Shown: one piece after another, positions 1-12,558 of the stretch
Layout of the letters: every line of letters begins with the position of its first letter
How positions within the stretch are numbered: position 1 is the stretch's first letter
Assembly: GCA_019800895.1 (NCBI GenBank)
Contig: JAHVKF010000001.1
Location: 248,001-312,000, forward strand
Direction of reading: 5' to 3'
DNA: 64,000 nucleotides
Source: Halomonas denitrificans
GTDB lineage: Bacteria; Pseudomonadota; Gammaproteobacteria; Xanthomonadales; Wenzhouxiangellaceae
Made by a program: the position numbers and the translations under genes
Notes under the pieces: model-generated
Told to the model about the DNA's origin: nothing
Databases searched by the model: none
Seen by the model: only the letters and a program-made list of their open reading frames with translations

Positions 1-161
1 ACGGCGAATTCTGCGAGCACCTCCTCGAGAAAGCCGGCGTCGCCCTGGTACCGGGCTCGGCCTTCGGCGCCCCGGGCCACGTCCGGATTTCCTTCGCCTG
101 CAGCCTGGATACGCTGAAGGACGCGGTGTCGCGTATCGGCGAGGCGCTGCCGGCCGGCTGA
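1..161 (+). CDS. Class I aminotransferase, C-terminal end (partial)
   Basis: Only the last 52 residues are inside the window, read in the frame that starts at base 3 and stops with TGA at 159-161. The tail contains VALVPGSAFG followed by HVRISFACS and a closing helix. This is the C-terminal signature of PLP-dependent class I aspartate/aromatic aminotransferases, in which the arginine binds the substrate carboxylate. The exact substrate cannot be told from this fragment. A 296-base gap with a REP-like hairpin separates it from the pseudopilin gene. Confidence 0.8.
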   Translation, partial: GEFCEHLLEKAGVALVPGSAFGAPGHVRISFACSLDTLKDAVSRIGEALPAG

Positions 162-195
162 CCTGCCACCCGCACACCCCTGATCCACTCTCTTG

Positions 196-222
196 CCTGT
201 GGGAGCGCGCTTGCGCGCGACG
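196..222. repeat. REP-like palindrome
   Basis: The sequence CCTGTGGGAGCGCGC is followed by TTGCGCGCGA and forms a GCGCGC/GCGCGC hairpin. It resembles the GTGGGAGC...GCGA type of repetitive extragenic palindrome common in Pseudomonas and Xanthomonas relatives. A diverged relative lies at 34219-34241. The rest of the 162-457 gap shows no gene or other clear signal. Confidence 0.6.
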
Positions 223-457
223 TATCCATCGGTGCCGCCGAAGGAGTTCGGCGTCCGCGCAAGCCCCGCTCCCCGCGACACCGATCCACTCCGACCCGGA
301 CCGGGCTTGATGTACACGCCGTTGCGCAGGCCTCCTCGCAGGTCGATTTCCGACGCATCTCCGCGCCGATTTCCTACCCCGCAGCACGGCGACTTTCGGA
401 CGACCGCAGCCGACCCCGAACCCGATCATGGGCCTCCCACTCGTACGGAGATCGCCC

Positions 458-1000
458 ATGCCCCGTTTCCCCCGACGTTCGTTTCAGGGCTTCACGCTGA
501 TCGAACTGCTGGCCGCCCTGGCGCTGTTCGCCATCCTTGCCGGCCTGGCGCTCCCGGCGATGACCGGAATCCTGCAGGCGCAGCGCGTCGGCAGCACCGC
601 GAATACGCTGGTCGCCCACCTGAACCTGGCCCGGCTGCATGCGATCACCCGGCGCGAAGTGACCCTGGTCTGCCCCTCCCGGGACCGGATCAGCTGCTCC
701 GGCGAGAATCGCTGGGAGGACGGCTGGATCGTGTTCCGGGACCCGGACCGGAACCGGCAGGTGGATACCGGCGACGACCTGCTGCGCGTCGGCAACGGCG
801 TCGAGGGCCTGATCATCGACTCGGCCGGCCGGACCCGGGTCCGCTACCAGCCCGATGGCACCGCCGGCGGCACCAACCTGACGATCAAGCTCTGCAACCC
901 GCTTGCGCCGGACAACGCCCGAGCGGTCATCGTCTCCAACCCCGGGCGGCCCCGCGTCGGCGACCTCCCCGGCCACCTGGCCTGCCCGCGCCTGCCGTGA
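458..1000 (+). CDS. GspH/FimT-family type IV pseudopilin
   Basis: This encodes a 180-residue minor pseudopilin of a type II secretion system or type IV pilus. The start at 458 is preferred over the in-frame ATG at 428 because GGAG lies seven bases upstream. It leaves a short basic leader ending in glycine before FTLIELLAALALF, the prepilin peptidase (PilD) site with the conserved Glu at position 5. The hydrophobic N-terminal helix is followed by the GspH/FimT globular domain, including the typical ARLHAITRREVTLVCPS stretch and cysteines that may form a disulphide. No other pilin gene is adjacent, so it is an orphan copy here. FimT versus GspH cannot be separated by eye. Confidence 0.85.
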   Translation: MPRFPRRSFQGFTLIELLAALALFAILAGLALPAMTGILQAQRVGSTANTLVAHLNLARLHAITRREVTLVCPSRDRISCSGENRWEDGWIVFRDPDRNRQVDTGDDLLRVGNGVEGLIIDSAGRTRVRYQPDGTAGGTNLTIKLCNPLAPDNARAVIVSNPGRPRVGDLPGHLACPRLP

Positions 1001-1043
1001 CCCGGACGCGGAGGGAGAATCGGCAAAAAAAACGCCGCCCGGG

Positions 1044-1072
1044 TTGACGAACGCCGCCGCGCGTAGGAAAAT
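1044..1072 (+). promoter_or_regulatory. Sigma-70 promoter of tRNA-Asn
   Basis: A -35 TTGACG (1044-1049) and a -10 GAAAAT (1067-1072) are separated by 17 bases. They lie just upstream of the tRNA, in the only AT-enriched patch between the pseudopilin stop and the tRNA. The -35 matches consensus at five of six positions; the -10 is weaker. Confidence 0.6.
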
Positions 1073-1085
1073 ACGCGGCTTCCAT

Positions 1086-1162
1086 TCCCCGGTAGCTCAG
1101 CTGGTTAGAGCGGGTGACTGTTAATCACTAGGTCGTTGGTTCGAATCCGACCCGGGGAGCCA
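1086..1162 (+). tRNA. tRNA-Asn (GTT)
   Basis: This is a complete cloverleaf with the CCA tail encoded. The acceptor stem is TCCCCGG (1086-1092) with CCGGGGA (1152-1158), then discriminator G and CCA (1160-1162). The D-arm TAGCTCAGCTGGTTAGA and T-arm GTTCGAATC are canonical. The anticodon GTT (1120-1122) sits in a CTGTTAA loop and reads Asn codons. Confidence 0.96.
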
Positions 1163-1170
1163 AATTCGAC

Positions 1171-1204
1171 AAAGCCCCGCAGTTCGCTGCGGGGCTTTTT
1201 GTTT
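1171..1204 (+). terminator. Rho-independent terminator after tRNA-Asn
   Basis: A perfect GC-rich stem, GCCCCGCAG with CTGCGGGGC and a TTCG tetraloop, is followed by a run of T (1196-1200). It begins nine bases after the tRNA CCA end and terminates the monocistronic tRNA transcript. Confidence 0.93.
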
Positions 1205-1229
1205 GTCCTTCCTCCGGTCGTTCCCGCGG

Positions 1230-2255
1230 TCAGGATTCGAAACCGTCCGCGAAGATCACCTGTTCGCCGAGCGGGGTCTGGTTGAAGTACCAGCTGGTGT
1301 TGCTGGTCGACGCCATCTGCACGGTGGCACCATTAACCCGAAAGTGATTCGGACTGACAAAGGCACCGCCTACATTGCAGAACGCGAAGGACGACCCGGT
1401 GATCTGCACCGTGATGTCGCAACCGGACTGCACCCCGCCGTAGACCAGCTCCAGCTGGTAATCGTCGCCGGTGCCCTGGGTCTCGTCGAGACCGGATTGG
1501 CCGAGCCGGATCATCGCCACGTCATCGACGCCGAGCTGGCGCTGGTCCTCGTCGAAGAACGCGCCCTGCTGCATCACCGCTTCGCTGTTCGCGAAGCCGA
1601 GTGCTGCGCCGACATCGCGATCGGCGTTGGCCGCGAACAGGTCACCGCCGGGCAGGTCGGACAGGTCGTTGCTGTAGTTGGACGTATCGACCGGCTCGAA
1701 CAGTTCGAACGGGTTGTTGTTCGGATTGAACCAGTGGACGTTGATGTCGTCGCCGCGCACGTCGTCGGCCGACCCCTGAAGCCCGTCGGCGCCTGCATCG
1801 ACATCCAGCGTGCCATTCAGGCCGTTGCCGGCCTTGGTCCAATTGCGGCTGCCTTGCGGAAGCCCGGATTCGGTGGCCGCATTCGGATGCGCCAGCCCGA
1901 TGCAGTGGCCGATCTCGTGGACCAGCGTCGACTCGTAGTCGATCGAACCCGGCGGGATGTCGTTGGCGCCGCCGAAGAACAGGTTGGGGCTGGCGGCGGT
2001 CAACTGGTTCCAGGTGAAGATCGAGTTTTCCACGGACGTTTCCATTTCGGCGATCGACTCGCTCGACGGCGAGATGCAGACCGAGACCTGCAGCGTGCCG
2101 CCCGCACCGGTATAGCCGCTCGGATGCGTGATCCGCTCCGGGAACGCGTTGCCGTTCTGGTCGAGGGAGAATAGAAACGCTCCGGCCAGCGCCTGCGAAG
2201 ACAGCAGGAGCATGCCCGCGAGCCCGATCGTCGTCGTTGCGGTCCGGGTAATCAT
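1230..2255 (-). CDS. Secreted zincin metalloprotease with FADGFES tail
   Basis: This is a 341-residue exported protein. The ATG at 2255 is chosen because GGAGG lies seven bases upstream and a clear Sec signal peptide follows (basic start, GLAGMLLLSS core, ALA-G cleavage region). Residues 113-123 read HEIGHCIGLAH, the HExxHxxGxxH zinc-binding motif of metzincins and matrixin-like proteases, with the glutamate as general base. The remainder is rich in Asp, Asn and Gly, as in secreted calcium-stabilised proteins. The C-terminus, VIFADGFES, is shared with the Calx-beta protein at 61067-62188. Its start overlaps the stop of the upstream exported-protein gene (ATGA), so the two are translationally coupled. 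The substrate is unknown. Confidence 0.8.
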   Translation of the reverse strand: MITRTATTTIGLAGMLLLSSQALAGAFLFSLDQNGNAFPERITHPSGYTGAGGTLQVSVCISPSSESIAEMETSVENSIFTWNQLTAASPNLFFGGANDIPPGSIDYESTLVHEIGHCIGLAHPNAATESGLPQGSRNWTKAGNGLNGTLDVDAGADGLQGSADDVRGDDINVHWFNPNNNPFELFEPVDTSNYSNDLSDLPGGDLFAANADRDVGAALGFANSEAVMQQGAFFDEDQRQLGVDDVAMIRLGQSGLDETQGTGDDYQLELVYGGVQSGCDITVQITGSSFAFCNVGGAFVSPNHFRVNGATVQMASTSNTSWYFNQTPLGEQVIFADGFES

Positions 2256-2755
2256 CGCGCTGCCTCCTGCAGTTCGGAATTCATCAGCGAGAACCAGTCG
2301 CGTTCCAGGCGGTCGAGCCGCTGGAGGCGGACGTCGTCGATCCGCTGCGCCCACGCTTCCAGCGAGACCACGGTCACCGTCTCCAGCGGTCCGCGCTGCG
2401 CATCGACCAGCGCGAAGCGGGAGAATTCCGGGTCGGTCACGACGGCCATCGACCCGGCGGCGCGCGCCTGCACGGCGCGCTGGAGCTCGACGGAGTCGGT
2501 TCGGGCCGCCTCGAAGGCCGCGCGGAATTTCCGATAGGTTCCGGACGTCACGTCGATCCGGTGGTTGCCCGGATACGTCATGAACGCGGGCCGGTGGATG
2601 ATCATCCGGTCGTCGGGGGACAGTTCGATCCGCAACGTGTTGTCGGCTTCACCGATCAGCGTGTACTCGCGTTCGTAGACAAGCGTCTCGGCGGCAAGAC
2701 CCGTCGAAAGCAGCACCAGCAGCGCGCTGATGCCGATCGAAAACCGAGTGTTCAT
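2252..2755 (-). CDS. Exported protein of unknown function, coupled to the metalloprotease
   Basis: This encodes 167 residues. The start at 2755 is supported by GGAGG six bases upstream and by the signal peptide MNTRFSIGISALLVLLSTGLA, which predicts a periplasmic or secreted product. I recognise no domain. The mature part contains an extended beta-like region with paired Arg/Tyr residues and then a helical, Arg/Glu-rich C-terminal third ending in ELQEAAR. The gene overlaps the metalloprotease start by four bases, so the two were probably selected together. A chaperone, inhibitor or accessory role for the protease is only inference. Confidence 0.65.
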   Translation of the reverse strand: MNTRFSIGISALLVLLSTGLAAETLVYEREYTLIGEADNTLRIELSPDDRMIIHRPAFMTYPGNHRIDVTSGTYRKFRAAFEAARTDSVELQRAVQARAAGSMAVVTDPEFSRFALVDAQRGPLETVTVVSLEAWAQRIDDVRLQRLDRLERDWFSLMNSELQEAAR

Positions 2756-2826
2756 GGGCGTCCTCCGGTCGTGGCCAGCCTCGACGATACACCCGGCCCC
2801 GTCGCGGGGCAATCACGTCCGGGCCC

Positions 2827-4350
<1,524 letters not shown>

Positions 4351-4384
4351 GGCTAGTGCTACCGGGTTCGTTGCTGTTCGGATG

Positions 4385-4500
4385 TCAGGGGCCGAGATCA
4401 GGGGCCAGGGGTCAGGGGTCAGGGACTAGTAAAACTCCGGAATCGGGCGGAACTCTAGTCCCTAGTCCCTACTCCCTAGTCCCTTTCCTAGTCCCTTTCC
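4385..4500. repeat. AGGGACTAG/CTAGTCCCT repeat cluster between prfB and lysS
   Basis: The gap holds several direct AGGGGTCAGGG-type units on the left and repeated CTAGTCCCT units on the right. At the centre AGGGACTAG (4421-4429) faces CTAGTCCCT (4455-4463) as a perfect 9-base inverted repeat, with a further partly paired interior (ACTCCG with CGGAACT). The 16-mer AGGGGTCAGGGACTAG at 4414-4429 is identical to the terminal repeats of the four-helix-bundle element between carA and carB. No ORF lies inside, so this may be a remnant or a non-autonomous form. On the transcript it would fold as a large hairpin between prfB and lysS. Confidence 0.8.
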
Positions 4501-4501
4501 C

Positions 4502-5600
4502 CTATTCCAACCCCGCCTTCAGCGATGCGGCGACGAATTCGTCGAGGTCGCCGTCGAGGACCTTCTGCGTGTCCGTGCGCTCGACGCCGGTGCGGAGGTC
4601 CTTGATCCGCGACTGGTCGAGGACGTAGTTGCGGATCTGGCTGCCCCAGCCGATGTCGGCCTTCTCGTCCTCGGCGGCCTGGGCCTTCTCGCGCTGCTTC
4701 TGCATTTCCAGCTCGTAGAGCTTGGCCCGCAGCTGGCCCATCGCGCGGTCCTTGTTCTTGTGCTGGGAGCGATCGGTCTGGCACTGGACCACGATTCCGC
4801 TCGGCTCGTGGGTGATCCGCACGGCCGATTCGGTCCGGTTGACGTGCTGACCGCCGGCACCGGAGGCGCGGTAGACATCGATCCGCAGGTCGCTCGGGTC
4901 GATCTCGATCTCGATGTTGTCGTCGACTTCCGGCGACACGAACACCGAGGCGAACGAGGTATGGCGACGGTTGCCGGAGTCGTACGGCGACTTGCGCACG
5001 AGGCGGTGCACACCGGTCTCGGTCCGGCACCAGCCGTAGGCGAAGTCGCCCTCGACCCGGATCGTGGCGCTCTTGATGCCGGCCACGTCGCCGTCGGAGA
5101 CCTCGACCAGCTCGGCGCTCCAGTCGCGCGACTCGGCCCAGCGCAGGTACATGCGCAGCAGCATCTCCGCCCAGTCCTGGGCCTCCGTGCCGCCGGAGCC
5201 GGCCTGGATGTCGATGAAGCACGGCCGGTCGTCCATTTCGCCGGAGAACATGCGCTGGAACTCCAGCGCCTCGATCCGGCTGCGCAGCGACTTCAGGTCG
5301 GCCTCGACGCTGGCCAGGGTGTCGGGATCGTCTTCCTCGATCGCCATCTCCAGCAGCTCGCCCGTATCGCGGATGCCTTCGAAGACTTCGCGCTGCATCG
5401 TGACCGACTTGTCGAGTGCGGCCCGGTCCTTGTTCAGGCTCTGGGCCCGCTCGGCGTCGTCCCAGACCGACGGGTCCTCGAGCTCGCGATCGACTTCTTC
5501 GAGTTTTTCTACCTTGCCATCGTAGTCAAAGGTACCTCCTGAGCGACTCGGCTCGTCGGGAGAGGTCGTCGAGAAGGTTCTTCAGCGCGGTCTGTTCCAT
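4502..5600 (-). CDS. prfB: Peptide chain release factor 2 (programmed +1 frameshift)
   Basis: RF2 terminates translation at UGA and UAA. The gene is two segments, 5600-5529 (24 codons from ATG) and 5527-4502, joined by a +1 shift. The product is 365 residues, equal to E. coli RF2. The GGQ hydrolysis motif lies at about 249-251 (GAGGQHVNR). The stop-recognition tripeptide at about 204-206 reads SPY within RKSPYDSG, where the family normally has SPF. The in-frame UGA at 5528-5526 makes synthesis autoregulated by RF2 level. It lies between recJ (85 bases upstream) and lysS. A naive ORF caller would start it too late, at 5398. Confidence 0.97.
5524..5540 (-). promoter_or_regulatory. prfB programmed frameshift site
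   Basis: On the minus strand the sequence reads AGGAGG TAC CTT TGA C. The Shine-Dalgarno-like AGGAGG (5540-5535) sits three bases before the slippery CTT (5531-5529), which is followed by the in-frame TGA (5528-5526) and then C. This matches the E. coli prfB site except AGGAGG for AGGGGG and TAC for TAT. The peptidyl-tRNA on CTT slips to TTT and reading resumes at GAC. Confidence 0.97.
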
Positions 5601-5685
5601 GGAGCAGCAGGGCCTCGGGAATCAAAGCCGGGCATTGTACCGGTTCGAGCCCGAAGCGGAATCACCGCGGCGCACCCGCGGCGGT

Positions 5686-7386
5686 TCAATCCTCGCCCTC
5701 GACCCAGTGCTGGATGTTGAGCTGCGGCGTGACCCGGCCCCGCCAGCGGTTGACCTCGAGCCGGTAGGTGACGTGCAACGGATCCGGCAGGTCGCGATGG
5801 CACCAGTCGCCGGCCCGGAAGGCGATCGCGTCGAGCGCCGGTCCGCCGGAGATCGGTTCGAGGAGCATCTTCAGGTGATCGCTGCCGACCACGCGCCGCT
5901 CCAGCACCCGGAACCGGTCGTCGAACAGCGGTTCCTCCCAGCCCTGGCCCCAGGGGCCGGCGTCGGCCAGCGCCTCGGCCGTCTCGATGGTCAGTTCGCT
6001 GCCGGCGAGCGGGCCGTCGGTGCGGACCGCGTCGGGCGGGAAGTCGAGCGCCCGCACGTGGTCGTCGAAGGCGGCGCGGAACGCGTCCAGGTCCGCGGCC
6101 TCCAGGCTCAGGCCCGCCGCCCGGGCGTGGCCGCCGAAGCGGTCGATCAGGCCCGAATGGCGTGCATCGAGATCGGCGAGCAGGTCGCGCATGTGCACGC
6201 TGGCCGGCGAGCGGCACGAGCCCTTCAGCTCCCCGGACCCCGGCTCGGCCGGGGCGAACGCGATCACGGGCCGCTGGAGCTGCTCGCAGATGCGCGAGGC
6301 CACGAGGCCGACGACGCCGGGATGCCAGTCCGGGTCGTACAGGCACAGGCCGCCGCAGTCGCCGTCCAGGTCGGCGGTCAGTTCGGCGGCGAGGCGCTGG
6401 GCTGTCTCGACCATGTCGCTCTGCAGCTGCTGCCGGTCGCGATTGAAGCGGTCGAGCTCGCCGGCCAGCGCCATGGCCTCGTCGGCGTCGTCGGTCAGCA
6501 GGCAGCGGATGCCGATCGAGATGTCGTCGAGCCGTCCGGCGGCGTTCAGGCGCGGGCCGGCAATGAAGCCGAGATCGGCGGCGGTCACGTGGGTGAGGTT
6601 GCGGCCCGCGACCTCGAGCAGCGCGGCGACGCCGGGGGCGCAATGGCGGCGCCGAATCCGCTCCAGGCCCTGGCGGACCAGTCTCCGGTTGTTCTCGTCG
6701 AGCCGGACCAGGTCGGCCACCGTGCCGAGGGCCACCAGGTCGAGGAGACCGTCGAGACGGAACGAGGCGCCGTGTCCGCGCTTGCGCAGTTCGGCGCGCA
6801 CGCCGATCAACACGTAGAACAGCACCCCCACCCCGGCCAGGTTCGGCGACGGAAAATCGCAGTCCGGCCGATTGGGGTTGACGATCACGTCGGCGGCCGG
6901 GAGCTCCGGTCCGGGCAGGTGGTGGTCGGTGACCACGACCCTTACCCCCGCCTCGCGGACCCGGTCGACGCCGGCGATCGAACTGATCCCGTGGTCGACG
7001 GTCACCAGCACGTCCGGGTTCATGGCCAGGCATTCCTCGGCAAGCTTCGTGCTCAAGCCGTAGCCGTGCTTCATGCGATCCGGCATCCGCCATCGGACGT
7101 CGCCGGCGCCAAGCCCCCGCAGGCCGCGAACCGCGACTGCGGTGCCGGTCGCGCCATCGGCATCGAAGTCGCCGACGACCAGGATTCGCCGTCCCTGCTC
7201 GATGGCGTCGGCCAGCAGCGACGCGGCAGCGTCCAGGTCGGCCAGGGTCGGCGGCAGCATGGTGGCCAGGTCCAGCGCCGGCGGTTCGGTGCAGCCGCGT
7301 GCGGCGAGCACGCGACCGGCCACCGGGTGCAGGCCGGCGATCGGCGCGGGTACGCTGCGCCGGTGGACGCGGACCCGGCGGATCAT
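5686..7386 (-). CDS. recJ: Single-stranded-DNA-specific exonuclease RecJ
   Basis: RecJ is a 5-prime to 3-prime ssDNA exonuclease of the RecF pathway and of mismatch and base excision repair. The 566-residue protein shows the DHH phosphoesterase motifs in order: VVGDFDADGATG (about 70-81), the VTVDHG stretch (128-133) and VVVTDHH (150-156), which co-ordinate Mn2+ with their aspartates and histidines. DHHA1 and OB-fold parts follow. Its ATG overlaps the stop of the RpfE-like gene by four bases, and prfB follows after 85 bases. The recJ-prfB-lysS order is conserved in gammaproteobacteria. Confidence 0.95.
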   Translation of the reverse strand: MIRRVRVHRRSVPAPIAGLHPVAGRVLAARGCTEPPALDLATMLPPTLADLDAAASLLADAIEQGRRILVVGDFDADGATGTAVAVRGLRGLGAGDVRWRMPDRMKHGYGLSTKLAEECLAMNPDVLVTVDHGISSIAGVDRVREAGVRVVVTDHHLPGPELPAADVIVNPNRPDCDFPSPNLAGVGVLFYVLIGVRAELRKRGHGASFRLDGLLDLVALGTVADLVRLDENNRRLVRQGLERIRRRHCAPGVAALLEVAGRNLTHVTAADLGFIAGPRLNAAGRLDDISIGIRCLLTDDADEAMALAGELDRFNRDRQQLQSDMVETAQRLAAELTADLDGDCGGLCLYDPDWHPGVVGLVASRICEQLQRPVIAFAPAEPGSGELKGSCRSPASVHMRDLLADLDARHSGLIDRFGGHARAAGLSLEAADLDAFRAAFDDHVRALDFPPDAVRTDGPLAGSELTIETAEALADAGPWGQGWEEPLFDDRFRVLERRVVGSDHLKMLLEPISGGPALDAIAFRAGDWCHRDLPDPLHVTYRLEVNRWRGRVTPQLNIQHWVEGED

Positions 7387-8378
7387 CGCACGGCCTCCGC
7401 AGAAAACGGCCGGCGCCAGAACGCGAAGGGACTCCAGCGCCGGAGCCCGACCGTTCGCTCCGAGCCGATCAGGCGCACCGCGCCGAGCCGTCCGGACCGG
7501 AGGGCACGCCAGGCCGGCTCGAACACGCAGCGATCCAGCCCGACCAGGCGATCCGGCGCATCGGCGCCCAGCGTGGCCTCGACCAGCGTGGTGCCGGTCG
7601 GGTGGAGCCGTCCCTCGGGCCCGTACTCGTGATCATTATTGGACGCGCGGTCCGGCTCCTGCTCGCTCAAGAAATCCGCATCCACGTCCAGCCAGCGGGC
7701 CAGCCCCTCGCCCTCGGTCCGGTCGCCGGCCACGATCACGCGGGCGACCGGCGACGGATCGGGCCGCGCCGGCACGGACCCCGCGCCCCAGAACCAGAGG
7801 CCCAGGCCGGCCGAGCGCGGGTCATCGAGGGCCCGGAACTGGTGGAAGATCATCTGGGATTCGTTGATCAGCGCGTGCCAGCGAGCGGCGTCGGGGCCGC
7901 GCGGAAGGGTCTCGTCCAGGCGGCGCCCGACCGCGGCGTGCAGCGGCACGAAGGCGGCCTGCGGCGCTTCGGCGACGCGGATCCGTCCCGGCACGCCGTT
8001 CGTCGGCGGGTACCAGGCCAGTCCGGGCCGGTCGAACAATTCATGGAGTGCGTCGTGGAGCGGCGCCATCGACGGGGCCGACCAGTCCAGCGCGGCGGCC
8101 TGGCGGAGCCAGACCGCGGTCAGGTCGGGCTGCAGGTGGACCGGTTCGACGCGCAGCCAGGCCGAGCCCGCGGTGTCCGTCTCACCCGCCGCCAGCGTCG
8201 CGCGCGGGCCGGCGGCCGGGATCCGCTCCTGCCCGAGCGCCGCGGCCAGCGCCGCGTCGCCTCCGCCGCGTTCGATGCGGCCGAAGCCGAGCAGCCTGGC
8301 CAGACCCGGAGGCGCCTCCAGCCGCCCGTCGAGGACGTCGTCGAGCACCGGCAGCGCGACCAGGAGCTGCGCGGTCAC
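7383..8378 (-). CDS. RpfE-like conserved protein
   Basis: This is a 331-residue cytoplasmic protein without a signal peptide or membrane segment. Its position directly between greA and recJ is the one held by rpfE in Xanthomonas as I recall the locus. Stretches such as HLQPDLTAVWL and GLGLWFWGAG look like that family, which has been compared with cofactor-independent phosphoglycerate mutases. I see no complete metal-binding motif that would prove an enzymatic role. It overlaps recJ by four bases (ATGA) and follows greA after three. The identification rests mainly on context, and the function is unknown. Confidence 0.6.
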   Translation of the reverse strand: MTAQLLVALPVLDDVLDGRLEAPPGLARLLGFGRIERGGGDAALAAALGQERIPAAGPRATLAAGETDTAGSAWLRVEPVHLQPDLTAVWLRQAAALDWSAPSMAPLHDALHELFDRPGLAWYPPTNGVPGRIRVAEAPQAAFVPLHAAVGRRLDETLPRGPDAARWHALINESQMIFHQFRALDDPRSAGLGLWFWGAGSVPARPDPSPVARVIVAGDRTEGEGLARWLDVDADFLSEQEPDRASNNDHEYGPEGRLHPTGTTLVEATLGADAPDRLVGLDRCVFEPAWRALRSGRLGAVRLIGSERTVGLRRWSPFAFWRRPFSAEAVR

Positions 8379-8381
8379 GGC

Positions 8382-8873
8382 TCAGCCCTTCTCGTCGTAG
8401 CGGACCTCGACGATCTCGTAGACGCGATTGCCGTTCGGTGTCTTGACGTCCACCGTCTCGCCCTCCTCGCGGCCGATCAGCGCACGGGCCAGCGGGGCCG
8501 AGACGGCCAGGCGGCGCTCCTCCACGCTGGACTCGAGGTCGCCGACGATCTGCCAGTGGACTTCCTCGGCGCCCTCCACGTCTTCCAGCAGCGTGACGTG
8601 CGCGCCGAACACGACCTTGCCCTGGACGTCGAGCTCGGCGACGTCGATGATCCGCGCGTGCGACAGGGAGCTCTCGAGTTCCTGGATCCGGCCCTCGATG
8701 AAGCCCTGCTGTTCGCGCGCCGCGTGGTATTCGGCGTTCTCCTTCAGGTCACCGTGGGCGCGCGCCTCGGCGATCGCCTCGATGATCTTGGGTCGTTCTT
8801 CCTTCTTCAGGCGCTTGAGTTCTTCGCGCAGGCGCTCGGCGCCCTGCTTGGTCAGCGGTGTCTGCTGCGACAT
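8382..8873 (-). CDS. greA: Transcription elongation factor GreA
   Basis: GreA rescues backtracked RNA polymerase by stimulating transcript cleavage through the secondary channel. The 163-residue protein has the N-terminal coiled-coil finger with [16 protein letters not shown], including the acidic tip residues, and the C-terminal FKBP-like domain ending in the [13 protein letters not shown] strand. It lies seven bases after the carB stop and three bases before the RpfE-like gene, in one minus-strand operon. The carB-greA linkage is common in proteobacteria. Confidence 0.97.
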   Translation of the reverse strand: MSQQTPLTKQGAERLREELKRLKKEERPKIIEAIAEARAHGDLKENAEYHAAREQQGFIEGRIQELESSLSHARIIDVAELDVQGKVVFGAHVTLLEDVEGAEEVHWQIVGDLESSVEERRLAVSAPLARALIGREEGETVDVKTPNGNRVYEIVEVRYDEKG

Positions 8874-8880
8874 GGTTGCC

Positions 8881-12102
<3,222 letters not shown>

Positions 12103-12111
12103 GGCGTCAGT

Positions 12112-12558
12112 GGTCAGGGGTCAGGGACTAGGGGCTAGTGAAACCACGGTTTCACCTTCGGACGGATCGCGAACATAGCCACGCAACTTGGACTCGATCG
12201 CTCGCAACATACGGCCGATTTCCATGAGTTCGGAGTGAATACCAGCCGCTCGTTCGTCGTCCAGGTAGCGGACCCTGTAAGCGATCTCGATCTGAGTCTC
12301 GAGCTCCGCCAGGGAGCCGATCGCGATCGACACGAAGCGAGCGTAATCCTTCGTCGACCTTCGTGCGTTTCCTTCTGCGATGTTGGACGGGACGGAGACC
12401 GCTGTTCTTCGGATCTGCTGGGTCAACGCGAATCGTTCGCTGTCGGGAAAGCATTCGGTCAGCGCATATACTTCCTCGACAACGTCCATCGAGCGCTGCC
12501 ACACCTTGAGTTCTCGATAGCTTCGAAGCTGCATCACTAGTCCCTGACCCCTAGTCCC
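12112..12558 (-). mobile_element. Putative small element with inverted repeats and a four-helix-bundle gene
   Basis: AGGGGTCAGGGACTAG occurs at 12116-12131, and its exact reverse complement lies at 12537-12552. The repeats enclose a single small ORF on the minus strand, and additional GGGACTAG copies extend both ends. The left repeat contains the ORF stop; the right repeat contains the last carA codons and its TAG stop. The same 16-mer recurs at 4414-4429. No transposase is present and no target duplication is evident, so mobility would depend on another factor. The element class is inference; the repeats are directly visible. Confidence 0.65.
12121..12534 (-). CDS. Four-helix bundle protein (S23/IVS family)
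   Basis: This is a 137-residue helical protein starting at the ATG at 12534. It begins YRELKVWQRSMDVVEEVY and continues with TQQIRRTAVSVPSNIAEG and SLAELETQIEIA. These are the hallmarks of the S23 family first seen in 23S rRNA intervening sequences of Leptospira and Coxiella, which is structurally related to the Avd accessory protein of diversity-generating retroelements. It is not in an rRNA gene here. The ORF sits between carA and carB, flanked by inverted repeats that form its 3-prime end. Its base composition is visibly less GC-biased than the flanking car genes, suggesting transfer. The molecular function is unknown. Confidence 0.88.
   Translation of the reverse strand: MQLRSYRELKVWQRSMDVVEEVYALTECFPDSERFALTQQIRRTAVSVPSNIAEGNARRSTKDYARFVSIAIGSLAELETQIEIAYRVRYLDDERAAGIHSELMEIGRMLRAIESKLRGYVRDPSEGETVVSLAPSP

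Noticed and set aside
4502-5398. prfB as a 298-residue ORF starting at 5398
   Set aside because: The true start is at 5600 with a programmed +1 frameshift; the full product has the standard 365 residues.
5526-5528. Nonsense mutation making prfB a pseudogene
   Set aside because: The in-frame TGA is part of the conserved frameshift site with AGGAGG and CTT TGA C.
12121-12534. 23S rRNA intervening sequence
   Set aside because: The S23-family gene is flanked by carA and carB, not by rRNA sequence.
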